Positions 33,821 to 44,908 of a stretch of 64,000 nucleotides of DNA are shown here, one piece after another. The notes beneath the pieces are model-generated. The model did no database searches and was not told where the DNA came from. It saw only the letters and a program-made list of their open reading frames with translations. Source of the DNA: Cucumis sativus (Eukaryota > Streptophyta > Magnoliopsida > Cucurbitales > Cucurbitaceae); the NCBI RefSeq assembly GCF_000004075.3, contig NC_026660.2, positions 248,001-312,000 of the forward strand, given 5' to 3'. Position numbers and translations under genes: made by a program. Every line of letters begins with the position of its first letter. Position 1 is the stretch's first letter.

Positions 33821-34880
33821 ATGGAACTCAGGCTTGAGAACATCCATAGTTTTTCAAAAGCACTTCTCCCACTCGAGCGATTCCATGATGTAGCAGATTT
33901 AAAATGCTCACCCAAAATGTTCTCCTTAATAATCTCTCGCCATTTCCCTCTTATCATTACATCTCTTCAACTTCTTCCTCCTTACTTCACAAATTTTTTT
34001 TGTCAAAACCAAATTTTCCAATACCAAATCCCCATCAAATCTTTTTACAATATCATGAACACTATGAAACAAAGATTTTATTCTTCAATGATACTCTTTC
34101 TTCATCACCAACAACCCCTCAATCAAATCTTCCTTCAGTTTCGCAATCCAAGTAAGTCTATACACACACTCAAAGACTTTCATTATTCAAGAATTTGTTT
34201 CATTTCTTGCAATCAAGTTTCGAGTTTGCATTTAAATTTCCTTAGGGGTGGTTGATGATCAAGATGTACTTTTTCATGGATTTCCATTGTCACCTTCAAG
34301 AGAGGAAGATGTAGGGGAAATTGATTATGGAATCTTTTTCTCAATTGACTCACTTGTGCTTAGATTCATTGCAACAGAGTTAGATGATTACGATGGTAAT
34401 TAATTAATTTTAGAAAAAACAATCTTTTCTTTTCTCTCTTTAATTAAGTCGTTATTAACTTCTAAAATATATTCTCTTGTGGTAATTAATTTAGCATTGG
34501 TTACTCTAACGAATTCAGAAGTCAAATTCAGTGTTAATGATAAGGAGATAAGTCTTTACAAAGAGGTATATATATAATACAATTTAATTGAATTCTTTTT
34601 GCAATAATTATTTAAGTATTTTATAATAATGTGTGTGTGTTGTGTGTAGGTAGATGAATGTATAATTGGAGGGGTTGCAGATGAAGAAGAAAGTCGATTC
34701 TTTGTGTACCTAAATCCCAAAATACTTTTTAGAGATTTGGCAAATAAATCAGAAAGGATATGGATGTTCAAGTCTCCTAATTCCTATAGTATAATTGTTG
34801 CTCCTATTGGATTGTATGCCCAATTTTGTGTCTATTTTCCCCAACTAGAGGAAAAATCCAAGAGGCAAAGGATATGTTGA
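33821..34880 (+). CDS. PCNA-like gene 15
   Basis: Four exons: 33,821-34,151, 34,246-34,395, 34,495-34,565 and 34,650-34,880; 260 aa. Start MELRLENIHSFSKALLPLERF. Exon 2 has the clearest connecting-loop match: FPLSPSREEDVGEIDYGIFF, aligned to PCNA's LGIPEAEYxAIV, followed by SIDSLVLRFIATEL. Exon 3: VTLTNSEVKFS (Asn at the Lys164 position). Exon 4: VDECIIGGVADEEE, SERIWMFKS, YAQFCVYFPQLEEKSKRQRIC. It ends in a basic tail after the position of the canonical PCNA C-terminus. Intact, with short introns. Confidence 0.88.
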
Positions 34881-35689
34881 TCATTTTTTTGATATTGTTG
34901 TTTTTTTTTTTCTCATAATAATAAAATTCAAAATATCAACTATTAACTATTTTGATCATTGTTAATCTCATAATTTGAATTTTGTCAATAATGTTCTCTA
35001 TCAATAAACAAATATATTAACTATAGTGATTGGACATGAGAATCAATGAAGTATATATGAAAAGTAAGCTTTTGCTAATTAGGGTAAAAAGATAATAATA
35101 ACTAATAGAAAAGGAAAAATTGCAATTTAATTCTTTTCTAGTTCAATGAGAATGGAAGAGGAAAGTATTAAGTGGATTGTGGGTGTGTTTTGTTTAACTT
35201 TTGGTAGTGTTTAATTTTAAAAATAAATTATTTAGGACAAGTTTTTGAAAGATTTTCAAAGTTTATTGTATAAAATTCTCATTTACTTTTGGATAACCTA
35301 ATTTTCTTATATAGTGAATGTAAAGTTAATAAGTATAAAGTTTAATTTTGAGGCTGAAATTAGGGTTTAAACGTTTGGTACACCTAAAAATAAAGTTATA
35401 TATATATATATAATGTCAAAACTAAATACATAAAATTCTAATATTTCACCATTTATGTATTAAAATTGTATTTGGGGAATGGTTTTGAAGTATTTTTATT
35501 ATTTACAACGATGGATACCAAAATATTATTTTAGTCCAATTCTCCAATTTTAGTACATATTACATTCAATAAATCTTATAATTACTCTTTTAAAAGTTGA
35601 TTTCTATTGAAATTAGATAAATAATAATAATAATAATAATAATAAATAGATTGATATTTTTATTTTAAGTCCTCTTTTTACTTCCTCAT
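34881..35689. other. Intergenic
   Basis: AT-rich. Carries a TATATATATATATA run at about 35,397-35,412 and an AAT trinucleotide run at 35,620-35,645. No gene. Confidence 0.5.
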
Positions 35690-37870
35690 GATTGAAAAGA
35701 AGAAAGGGAAGCAAATATTGAGAGGGGAAAGCTCCCAACAATGGTCATCCCTAAATTCAAAAAGAAAAATCTCCTTTACTTCCTCAAAAAATAAAATATA
35801 CTTCTTTGATTCAGGAAGTGCTCCACTAAGGCTCATGAAAGGAGATGAAAACACTGCTTTTTTTCGCAACATTTGTTCAGTTAGACAAAGAAGAAGTGAT
35901 TGAAAATGCGGGACTATATGCACAACTGATGCAGCGATTGAAAATGCTTTTATTGAACATTTTCAAAACATTTATACTGATACTAGAAGACATCTTTGGC
36001 TTATTGATAACCTAGCATGGAATCCTATCTCTAGAAAGTCACAAGAAGACCTTTGCTTACATCTCCAAAGCCCTTAAGTCATTCTCCAACAATGAAGCCC
36101 CTAAACCAGATGGCTTCACCATAGAATTTATCAAAGCCACCTGGAATTTCACAAAGGGCAATATAATGGAGATCTTCAAAGATTTTCACGCAAATGGAAT
36201 CCTAAACAAAGTTGTAAATAGTACATACATAGCTCTAATTACAAAGAAGGAGAAATGCTCTTTGGCTTCTAATTATAGATCGAGCAGCCTCACCACTAGT
36301 TTATACAAGCTTATTGCAAAAGTTCTAGCAGAAAGACTCAAATCAACCTTACCGGACACCATTATCTCTGAGAATCAGATGGCTTTTGTTAGAGAAAGAC
36401 AGATTACATATGCCATATTGATTACAAATGAAGTAGGGAATTTCTGAAAAATTAAGAAAACTAAAGGTTTTGTTAGCAAGTTGGACATCAAGAAAGCCTT
36501 CAATAAGATCAACTGGACTTTCATTGATCTCATGTTACTTAAAAATGGTTTCTCCCACAAATGGAGAAATTGGATAAAATCATGTATTTCCAGCGTTCAG
36601 TACTCTATCATGATTAATGAAAAATCTAGGGGTAAAATTCAGTCAACAAGAGGGATTCGACAAGGAGACCCCATCTCCCCTTTCATCTTTGTTATTATCA
36701 TGGATTACTTTGGCAGTCTCCTTAATTTTTTGAAAACACAACAAAAAATTAAAGGAGTCAGAATAAATGAGGGGCAAAGTCTTACTCATTTGCTGTTTGC
36801 AGATGAAATCCTACTCTTTATAAGATGATGATGATTTGATTGAGAATATGAGAAATGTTGTACATCTGTTTGAATTGGCTTCAGCCTCAACATTAACCTC
36901 AATCCTATCTCTTAGAAAACTCAATAACACACAAGAAAAGAATGTTGTTCTCTTGAAACTCACTTACTTTCTAAAACTCAATTTGCTTCTATTGATTTGA
37001 TTTTTTTATCTTGCATATAAATGAAAGAAATGATCTCTATATATAGTAGTACCCAAGAGACACTTCCTAAAAGACACAAAATAAATGAAGTACATGTACA
37101 TATCATTCATGTATTTGAATAATTACATGTATCTAGAAATGTATATGTATCTTGAAATTAGAAATGTATCTATTAATGTGTTATCCATAATGTATCTAGC
37201 TTATTAATTTCTAACACTTCTAGCATGGGAATTGGCATGAGCACAGTTCTCTTTTCCTTCAAAGCCCCAGAAATTATGCAGAAACTATGGATTGGGATGT
37301 ACACCCTAGAAGGCAGCTGAGAAGCGTGGAAATGCAGATTTTGGGAGGAGATGAAAAGCTCATTTCATCCTTTCAACCCTTCTCAAGGCAGAGACCTCCA
37401 GATGTGAAAATTAAATACAAACAGATGCTTCTCCATTGTTTCGGCTAAAAAAGTCATCTAGCTCAGACAAAATACAAGAGGAACCAAACAACGTTGGGAT
37501 CTAAAATATACCAGCACTTACGAAATCTATTATTCCAAAAAAAATGCAAATTCTTCATATGGTCTCTTCTCCATAAATGTATCAACACGACTGAAATCTT
37601 ACAGAAAAGACTTCCTAAGTGTAATATGAATCATTTCTGGTGTGTGCTTTGCAAATCTAATGAAGATAGAAATCACCTCTTCAATACTTTAAATCTCAAT
37701 GCATTTTAATGTTTTTATCGGGACTTAGGAGTTTTGGGTCTCTTAGGCTTCTCTCTAGCTTTTTTGTATTCATTGCTTCGAACTCTTATTATTAATGAAG
37801 CGGAAATGATTAGAGTGCTAAAGAAGTGTCCACCTAATGAAGATGTCTTGGTACATTTATAGTATATTTT
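35690..37870 (+). mobile_element. LINE (L1-type) retrotransposon, 5'-truncated and decayed
   Basis: Reading along the plus strand: KGDENTAFFRNICSVRQRRS (the linker before RT); then from 36,166 reverse transcriptase with NYRSSSLTTSLYKLIAKVLA, DIKKAFNKINWTFIDLML, GIRQGDPISPFIF and the catalytic-box variant LLFADEILLF (FADD in active elements). Then from 37,494 a zf-RVT region (CKFFIWSLLHKCINTTE, WCVLCKSNEDRNHLF). The frame is broken at least between 36,447 and 36,481 and again after 36,828. ORF1 and the endonuclease are absent. An LTR fossil sits inside it at 36,912-37,217. Confidence 0.85.
36912..37217 (-). mobile_element. LTR fossil nested in the LINE
   Basis: Inverted, shortened relative of the 19.4-kb LTR. 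It ends AATTTCTAACA (the reverse of TGTTAGAAATT) and shares TGAAGTACATGTACAT and CTCAATAACACAC blocks. The LINE resumes on the far side, so the LTR inserted after the LINE had landed. Confidence 0.6.
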
Positions 37871-38168
37871 TCAAAAAATAAGTCTTTCTCTTTTTTTCTA
37901 CCACCACTAGGGAAAAAAAACTTTAAAAAGCATTCAAATGATTTTATCAAAAAGATTTTAAATAAAAATGAAAAGTTTTTCCGTTTAAATTAAACCATAA
38001 TATTTCCAAATTTATAAAACCACTTCTAGTTTGAAGTTATTGATGCATTTTCCTTTACAAGGGTTTGACATATAGAAAACTTGATTAATTAGTGTTATAA
38101 AAGGCATTTAGTATGATTATTTCGAAGAAGAATATAAGTTGGATTCATATATTGATTTAATTCACACC
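37871..38168 (+). promoter_or_regulatory. Upstream region of gene 16 with TATA box
   Basis: TTATAAAAGG at about 38,095-38,104 is some 65 bp before the ATG at 38,169. The rest is AT-rich flank. Confidence 0.5.
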
Positions 38169-39320
38169 ATGACCCGTGCCACCTTGTTCTTTGTCAGCAT
38201 TGACAATTTTTCTCCTCTTGCAGACGCAGCCGCTCTACTCACTAATATTGCTCATGAAGCCGACGTTGAAATCTCACGCACACAGTTTTCCATAATCGCC
38301 ACAGGATATTCCCATTGGTTCGTCGCTTCGCTGCATATTTGGGAACCGTTTTTCGCCAACTATTATATCGATGAAGATCCAATCACTTCAAGAATTTCTC
38401 TCCCAGCACTCCATCATTCTTTGAATCGAGCAAGAAATGCTCGTTTTTCTTCAATGATCATGCGTGTGCAGAAAAGCCAAAACTTCCTATTCTTTGAATT
38501 TACAAATTCAAGTTAGTATTATTATACTTTCTTCATCATCCTCACCTCAAGGATAATATATATATGCTATTTCTTGATTATGTTTCTTTTGTTGTATACA
38601 TTCTTGCATTGATCTTGATGTTAGCAAAACAAAAGCTTATAATATATCACTAATTGATTTTTCTCTTTCTTCTTCCTCTTCGAAATAGTCCCTGTAGGAG
38701 ATGATAGAGATGAAAGATTTTATCGGAGATTGTTTTTGTCACCTTCACAAGGGGTGAATTTAAGCCAAATTCAAATTGATCATCAAAATTTTTTCACCAT
38801 TCATTCAAACGATTTTAGACGCATAATAACAGAAGTTTCTCATTTGCCAGATGGTTTTGGTATTAATTACAAACAACACTCTCACCTTTTTTATATTTAT
38901 TAATATATGTTTTTAGTAAATTAATTAAATTTGTTTGTTTGTTGATCACAGTTGTTGTTAGTGTTACCAATTCACAAGTCAAGTTCTCTATTCCATCTAT
39001 AGAGATTATTCTTACCACACAGGTAAAAAGGTTCATATTCATTTGGATTAAACTACCTTCCAAAACCTTCAAATTATAATGACAAACTTTTCAAGAGTTG
39101 GTATCTTTGTGTGCAGGATGGAGAATGTCAAATTATAGGGTACCAAGGAGAAGTCGAAACTCGGTTTCGAATCATTCTCCATCCGACCTCGTTTTTCCTT
39201 TCATTGGCAACTAATTCAGAGGATATTTGGTTTCATAAGACAATTACTAACTTTGCTATAATCTCTATCCAAACCTTAGAATGTTATATTGATTATGCAA
39301 TCCATTTTCTCAATATATGA
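38169..39320 (+). CDS. PCNA-like gene 16
   Basis: Four exons: 38,169-38,511, 38,689-38,859, 38,952-39,022 and 39,117-39,320; 262 aa, essentially canonical PCNA length. The start MTRATLFFVSIDNFSPLAD follows a TATA box; an upstream TTG frame extension is rejected. Exon 2 retains a long connecting loop, then FFTIHSNDFRRIITEV. Its donor is GGTATTA; an alternative GT four codon positions earlier is weaker. Exon 3: VVSVTNSQVKFS, identical to a plant-PCNA-like strand except that KEG is NSQ. Exon 4: DGECQIIGYQGEVET. Intact; probably closest to gene 4. Confidence 0.87.
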
Positions 39321-40340
39321 CATGAAAATCTAGTATACAATTAAGCATAAATGTTGTTTTTTTTTTTTTTAACAATACACGAGAGGTGGAAGGACATCGA
39401 AAAATAATGCACTTGAATATCTCAAATATAAGTCGATATATATTTTCTTTTTGGATATAATTTGTAGCTAAACCTATAAACTCTTTTTGTCATGAATAAA
39501 CCTACAAAACCGAACCGAGACCTAAGTTTCTTAAGCATATATTAGAATTTTGTCATGAATAAACATCCAAATCCAACCAAAGCACACTAAATTATAGATC
39601 TTTAAATAATACGTCAAATCATTTGTTCTCTTTTTTTCTTTTTAACAAATATACTAAAAGAGAGGTGAATGGATCATGCCTCGATGCATAAACATATTGA
39701 TAAATACTATTAACATCTTCAAAACACTCTCATCATACTTTCTTATCGAAACAGAGATAAAAGAAATACTTAACATCTTTTAATTTTGATTTTTAGAAAG
39801 AAAAGAAAAAAAAGGCTTAAATTAACGTAAGTCTCCTTATTTTAAAATTTTGTTTACTTAATTATCTACAAAAACCTTTAAAATTTAAGTCTTGTCTAAA
39901 ATTTAATGTTTGGCCTATAATTTAAAAAAAGAAGAATGAGAACGTAATTGATAACTATTTGTATTTTCGAGATAGAAGTGTTGTTTGATAACTATTTTGA
40001 AAGTTTATAAACATTCATTCTTACTCGTAAATTTGTTGCATTTGTTATTTACTTTCCATCGATATTTTAAAAAACAGAAGAAAGTTATCATTGTAAGAGA
40101 GAGCTGAGAGAGAGAGAGATCTGAGAGCAATTAAAGTTAAGATTGTTAAAAAAGGTTTAAAATTTTTGGTGAGTGTTGTTTGATATGGCATTAAAAAAAG
40201 AAAAACATATAAAAAGGGGTGGAGGGTGATGAACGTAAACTATATAGGAGGACTAATTTTGGTGATCAAAAGTTTATTAATATTCCCAAAGCTGGTGAAG
40301 TAGCATATCATGAAGAAATGAAAGAGCCATATAGAATGGA
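39321..40340. other. Intergenic between convergent genes 16 and 17
   Basis: AT-rich, with a poly-T run (about 39,358-39,371) and a short GA microsatellite (40,102-40,120). No gene is seen. Confidence 0.5.
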
Positions 40341-42168
40341 TCAGAAACAAACAAGATAGGAAGCATGTATATTGACACAGCAACTCAAAAAATGGCGAGG
40401 ATAATTTTCAGCTGCAATGAAGAACCAAACCATCTTGGAGATGGAAGCTGTGTAATAGAAAAAATGCAATGGAGATGGACATATTAGGAAGAACTGTCTT
40501 GCTCCTCCTGTTGGAACTCCCCCCATTACCATCATGTTCTCATCATCCTATAAACACACACATCAATATCCAACTTTTATATACTCATTAATTGATTCAT
40601 TTCCCATATATATTGTCCATAGGGGTTTCCATTTCATTGGTGAATACCTGTGTGTTGTAAGCAATTTCCCGTCTTAAAGATTTGAACAGGGCGTTCGTCG
40701 TTGATACATAAATCACAACTGTTGAAGAAGAAGAAGAAGAAGAAGAAGAAATTTCATTAGAAATTACTTTTTAATTAACTATGAGAGGGAGAGAGAGAGA
40801 GAGAGAGATTAAACTGCTAATTAAAGGAAGAAGATGATGGAGTTAGTTTGATTAATTACAATATTCCCCGGCCAACACACGTAAGTCGGTGAGAATCTTC
40901 AGGAATTCATCTGAACGAATTGCAAAGAAAACACCCATATCAACTGGGTACATATTTATTCGGCGAGCACGTGCCAATAACAATGCTGAGAATTGCAAAT
41001 ATCCCGAACCTGAAACCAATTATTAACAACTAACAAATTTTCATCAAGATTACACCAAATGATTCATACTCTCTGTTCTTTTTTTTCATCGATGGCATCT
41101 ATGAATTTCGATTTTATGTTCATTTTGTTTATTGCTTCTGAGTATAAATTAATAGAAGCAAAAACTAAATCCAAGAGATCTTCCGAAAAATTGTTGCATC
41201 CTATAATTAATCACACAGCAAATGCAATCGGAGATTGAATCAAAATTTCAAACCAGAGAAAAATCATCCTCAGTTCAAGAAATGGCCGCAACGACGAGAT
41301 TAAGAAGTTTAATTAGAGTTAAGATTCATCGGCAAAGAAATCACAGCACATATGACTCAACAACGATTCTGGAGATTAGAAAAAGAAATTCCGGAAATGT
41401 CCGAATATCGTCAAATCGATACACTCGAAATTTCAGACCAAAGAAAAATCATATCCTCAGTTCAAGAAATTGCCGCAAGAACAACATTCAGTTCAATTAG
41501 AGTCAAGAGTCACAGCACACAAGACACAACAACGAGAAAGAGAAATTCGGGAAATGACAAGTCAAATGGAAGATTCAATAAAATTTCAGAGCAGAGGAAA
41601 ACCATATATCGTCAGTTCAAGAAATAACCAAAACAACGAGATTCAGTTCAAGTAGAGTCAAGAATCATCAGAAAAGAGAAACGAAATCACCGAACACGAG
41701 GCAGAACAAAAATTGTAGAAATTATAAAATCAAGAAATCACCAGAGCACAAAAGGCTAGAAACAATTAAAAACAAATAAAATCTGAAGAAACAAAATGGA
41801 TAAAAGAGAGCGAAATACTTACGAGGATCATAAAATCTGACGGGAACGGTGGACTGAAATCGATTGAGATAGACAGTAACGGAAAGATCATCTGTGAGCA
41901 TATTAGAAATATTAGTGTGCAAGAGTTTAAGGTACAACCTAGCATGAAAAGAAGTGTACTGGCCGGCGAAGTTGGGATTAAATTGGAAGGAAGTGAAGAA
42001 TGAAGGAAAAATTCGAAGCACTGCAACGAAGTTATTGCGAGGAGTAACCACAAAGGACAAACATTGGAGTGAGCAATTGATTTGAGCAGTATTGGAAACG
42101 TTAGCTATTGGTAACAGTAAGCGCCTTAAGGCATTCCCTCTTTCAATATGAATGGTGAACATCGACAT
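40341..42168 (-). CDS. PCNA-like gene 17 (divergent)
   Basis: Four minus-strand exons: 41,823-42,168, 40,860-41,009, 40,648-40,718 and 40,341-40,547; about 257 aa. Three in-frame ATGs are possible (42,228, 42,168, 42,162). I chose MSMFTIHIERG because MFTI fits the family start. Exon 1: RIFPSFFTSFQFNPN. Exon 2: GVFFAIRSDEFLKILTDL. Exon 3: VIYVSTTNALFK (Thr at the Lys164 position). Exon 4 lacks the family ECxxxGG signature (ENMMVMGGVP) and the YFP ending but keeps MVWFF. TATATAAATA at 42,280-42,271. An outlier of the family; frame and splice sites intact. Confidence 0.78.
41225..41720 (-). repeat. Tandem repeat in intron 1 of gene 17
   Basis: Three copies about 160-180 bp apart share TTTCAGACCA(G/A)AGAAAAATCAT and CCTCAGTTCAAGAAAT, then GAGTCAAGA (first starts about 41,247, 41,425 and 41,585). 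The copies happen to be open on the plus strand, which produces spurious reading frames. Confidence 0.75.
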
Positions 42169-42877
42169 ACTGATCGGATCGGAGGAGGAGAAGGAGAAGA
42201 AATGAGAGTGGTGGAGTTTGGCGGGCAAAGATTATGAATATGAATCCTCCTTTCACTTCCTACATATCTCTATTTATATATTTATTTCCCTTTAATTCTT
42301 TTTTTATTGCATTATCAAGAAATTGCTTTCCAGTTTTTAAATCTTCCAAACTTTTCAAAATATTTATAAATATATCAATATATATCACTATCTCCATTAG
42401 TCGATTTTGTTTACTTTTTTTTTGTAAATATTTTGATGCTCGTTTGAATTAAGTATATAGCAACATTTTTAAAAAATTACAAAATAGCAAAATTTATTAG
42501 TAATAGATTAATATTTGCAAGTATATAGACTTTCAAAAACTACTTTTACCGTATTTGGAACAATGAGTGAGTTATTAAAATTTTAAATTATTATAGTTTG
42601 ATTAAAATATTTTATGTTTAAAGTGTTTTGTTTGTATAGAATATTTTAGTTTGATAAGAAAATAGTATAGAATTTTTAAATATTATACTTTTGTGATGGT
42701 TCTTTAATTTTTTTTGGGATTAGAGGTTGGATGTTCCACAAGAAAAACCTATTAAATCAATTTCGTTTACTTTTTTCCACAAATTTCAAAACCCTATTCT
42801 TTCTTTTTAGTATAACGGGGGAATTTGAACTGTACACATATCCTTTCTAGTGGTATTGTATTCTCTAAAATGGTCTG
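42169..42877. other. Intergenic between genes 18 and 17
   Basis: Gene 17 upstream region, a degenerate half TIR element at about 42,453-42,525 (GTATATAGCAACATTTTTAA and ATAGCAAAATTTATTAG), then AT-rich DNA. Confidence 0.5.
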
Positions 42878-44908
42878 TTATATATAGACATATCTATCTA
42901 AATTTGGCACTCTTTTGTATCGTAGAATTTTATGGAGAGAGAATGAATTTAAGAATGAAGTAATGCATATATCTCTAGGGTAAGAGGCAACAATGTTGGT
43001 CCATTCTCTTGCAAAGCAAATCACTGTAGTGTTCCAACGTGTTGATTCAAAGAACCAAACCAATTTGGTCAACTCCATTGAACGACCAAAAAAATCCTTG
43101 GGTTTCAAAGCAAATGAAAACTTGATTTCATAATCTTTGTCATTGAAACCTCCTGCCAAGCACTCTCTTCTCTGCACAAACATTAATAGTTCTTTTAGTA
43201 CTAATCCAAGATTCGATGCTATATAGTAATAAATGACTCTGAGCTTGTATCAATCCCTAAACATTCATCGTTGTAATCTCGTAAGTCTCTAAATCTAAAA
43301 CGTGTTCAAACAAGTTACTCAACAATAGTTCCTAAAGTATCAATTCTTAAACATTCGTTGATGTCGTTGATGTCATAGGTCCATGAATTTTAAAACATAT
43401 TCAAACAAGTTGCTCAATAGTAATTTCTTTGTAGTATGAATCTCTAAACATTCCATGTTGAATCTCAGAAGTCTCTTAATTGTAAAGACATGTGTACAAG
43501 TCACATCTAGTAGTAATTCCTTTAGTGTTCATCTCTAAGCATTCAATATTGTATAGTATAGGGCCACCAATTTTAAATCGTGTTCAAACAAGTTGTGCAA
43601 TAACAATTCCATTTTAGTATGAATCTCTAAACATATTTCATGTCGTATATCTCATAGGTCTCAATTTTAAAGCAAGTTGAAACAAGTTACCTAATAATAG
43701 TTGCTAATTCAGTAACTATCCCAAGACATTCAATGTTGTCTTGTAAGTATCTGAAGTTTAAAACGAGTTCAAATAAGTTAACCAACAATAGTTTCCTCAC
43801 TGTCAACCCATAAACCCATAAGTCTTTGAATTATAAAACATGTTCAAACGAGTTACACAACAGTATAATAGTATCATCAATCCCTAAACATTCAATGTTG
43901 TTTGTTGTATCTCATGGGTCTCTAAATTTTAAAACATTACCAGACAAGTTACCTAACAATAAAGAGTATCAATCTTCTAAGCATTCAAGATTGTATCGCA
44001 TAGGTCTCTCAATTTCAAAATGTATTTAGCAGACAAGTTACCCAACTTCAAATTTTGTATCTTATTATTGGATTTATGAGATAGTTTATAGACATTATTC
44101 TATATTGTATTACCTCAGCAGTAAGAAGAGTAGCCCCAATAATCTCCCCTTCAGCTGTTCTTCCATAGAACTTCACTTGTGAAGTCGATGCAGTAGCAAA
44201 AACTATTGCAGAGAGACAAATTTCGTAAACTTACAAGAACACTTTGTATATGTAAATTGCAAATAAGGAGAAGAGAAAACAAATTACTTGGACCATTGTA
44301 ATCAGATAATCGTGCTACTATCTCTCTGAACTTTACTGCATCAATTGCCACGAACAATTTGAGATCAAATTTGCTCACTCCCCGGTTTTGGGGAAGCATC
44401 GTCCACAAGGAAGCCAGAGATCGAAATTTCCCATCTCCTAAAATCAAATTAGAACAATCAAAAACAAAAATCTCGAATTTAGAACCTAATCGGCCAAAAC
44501 GCTAATTTAGGGGGGGGGGGGGGGGGGGGGGTGGTTCCTAATTGCAAAAAAAAAAAAAAACTAAATTTTTCGGAAACCGAACGTACTAGTTGAAGAAATT
44601 AGGCTGGCAGATGAGAAGGCACTGGGAACAAGAATAGTCAAGAAAAGATCTTCTTCGGCCAAGATAAGACGAGAAAGTTCTTGAAGATCGATGTCGAAAT
44701 TGTAATCGCCGTCGCCGCGGGAGAAAATGGTGAAGAATGGATCGAACATTTGGAAGGATACAAGGAAGGAATGAGATTCATCGGAGTAGGAGACAGCAAG
44801 CGACACCGATGATGGGAAGCATCGGAGAGTGGCGGAGTTGGAAACGGCGAGGAGTGAGAAAATGGAGCTCCTCAGTTCACCCAATCCAAGAATTTGGAGC
44901 GTAAACAT
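42878..44908 (-). CDS. PCNA-like gene 18 (divergent, C-terminally extended)
   Basis: Four minus-strand exons: 44,587-44,908, 44,288-44,437, 44,114-44,202 and 42,878-43,171; 284 aa, the longest member. Exon 1: MFTLQILGLGELRSSIFSLLAVS, MFDPFFTIFSRGDGDYNFDIDL. Exon 2: LKLFVAIDAVKFREIVARL. Exon 3 is 18 nt longer than usual (FATASTSQVKFYGRTAEGE, Thr at the Lys164 position). Exon 4: RRECLAGGF, KLVWFFEST, then about 30 extra residues after IVASYP. Intron 3 is 942 bp of diverged tandem repeats; intron 1 holds a 20-bp poly-G run. It marks the array edge, head-to-head with TAD1. Confidence 0.8.
43225..44060 (-). repeat. Diverged minisatellite in intron 3 of gene 18
   Basis: About ten degenerate units of 70-85 bp with the plus-strand order: CTCTAAACATTCA(A/T)(T/G)GTTG, (T)CTCATAGGTCTCTAAAT, TTTAAAAC(A/G)TGTTCAAACAAGTT, then (A/C)CCAACAATAGTT. 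Copies are strongly diverged, so it is old. Confidence 0.8.
44511..44562. repeat. Poly-G run next to poly-A run
   Basis: A run of about 20 G followed shortly by about 15 A, in intron 1 of gene 18 just inside the exon 1 donor. The exact length may be unreliable because long G runs are error-prone in sequencing. Confidence 0.9.

Noticed and set aside
41222-41655. Overlapping plus-strand frames rich in Arg, Lys and Gln
   Set aside because: Product of the tandem repeat in intron 1 of gene 17; codon content follows the repeat, not a protein.
55-44908. The clamp-like family as RAD9/RAD1/HUS1 (9-1-1) instead of PCNA
   Set aside because: Length (about 250 aa), the DRN-like strand, the FESP-like end of domain 1 and the VKFS strand fit PCNA better. 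RAD9 and RAD1 are longer. A distant link through the clamp superfamily remains possible.
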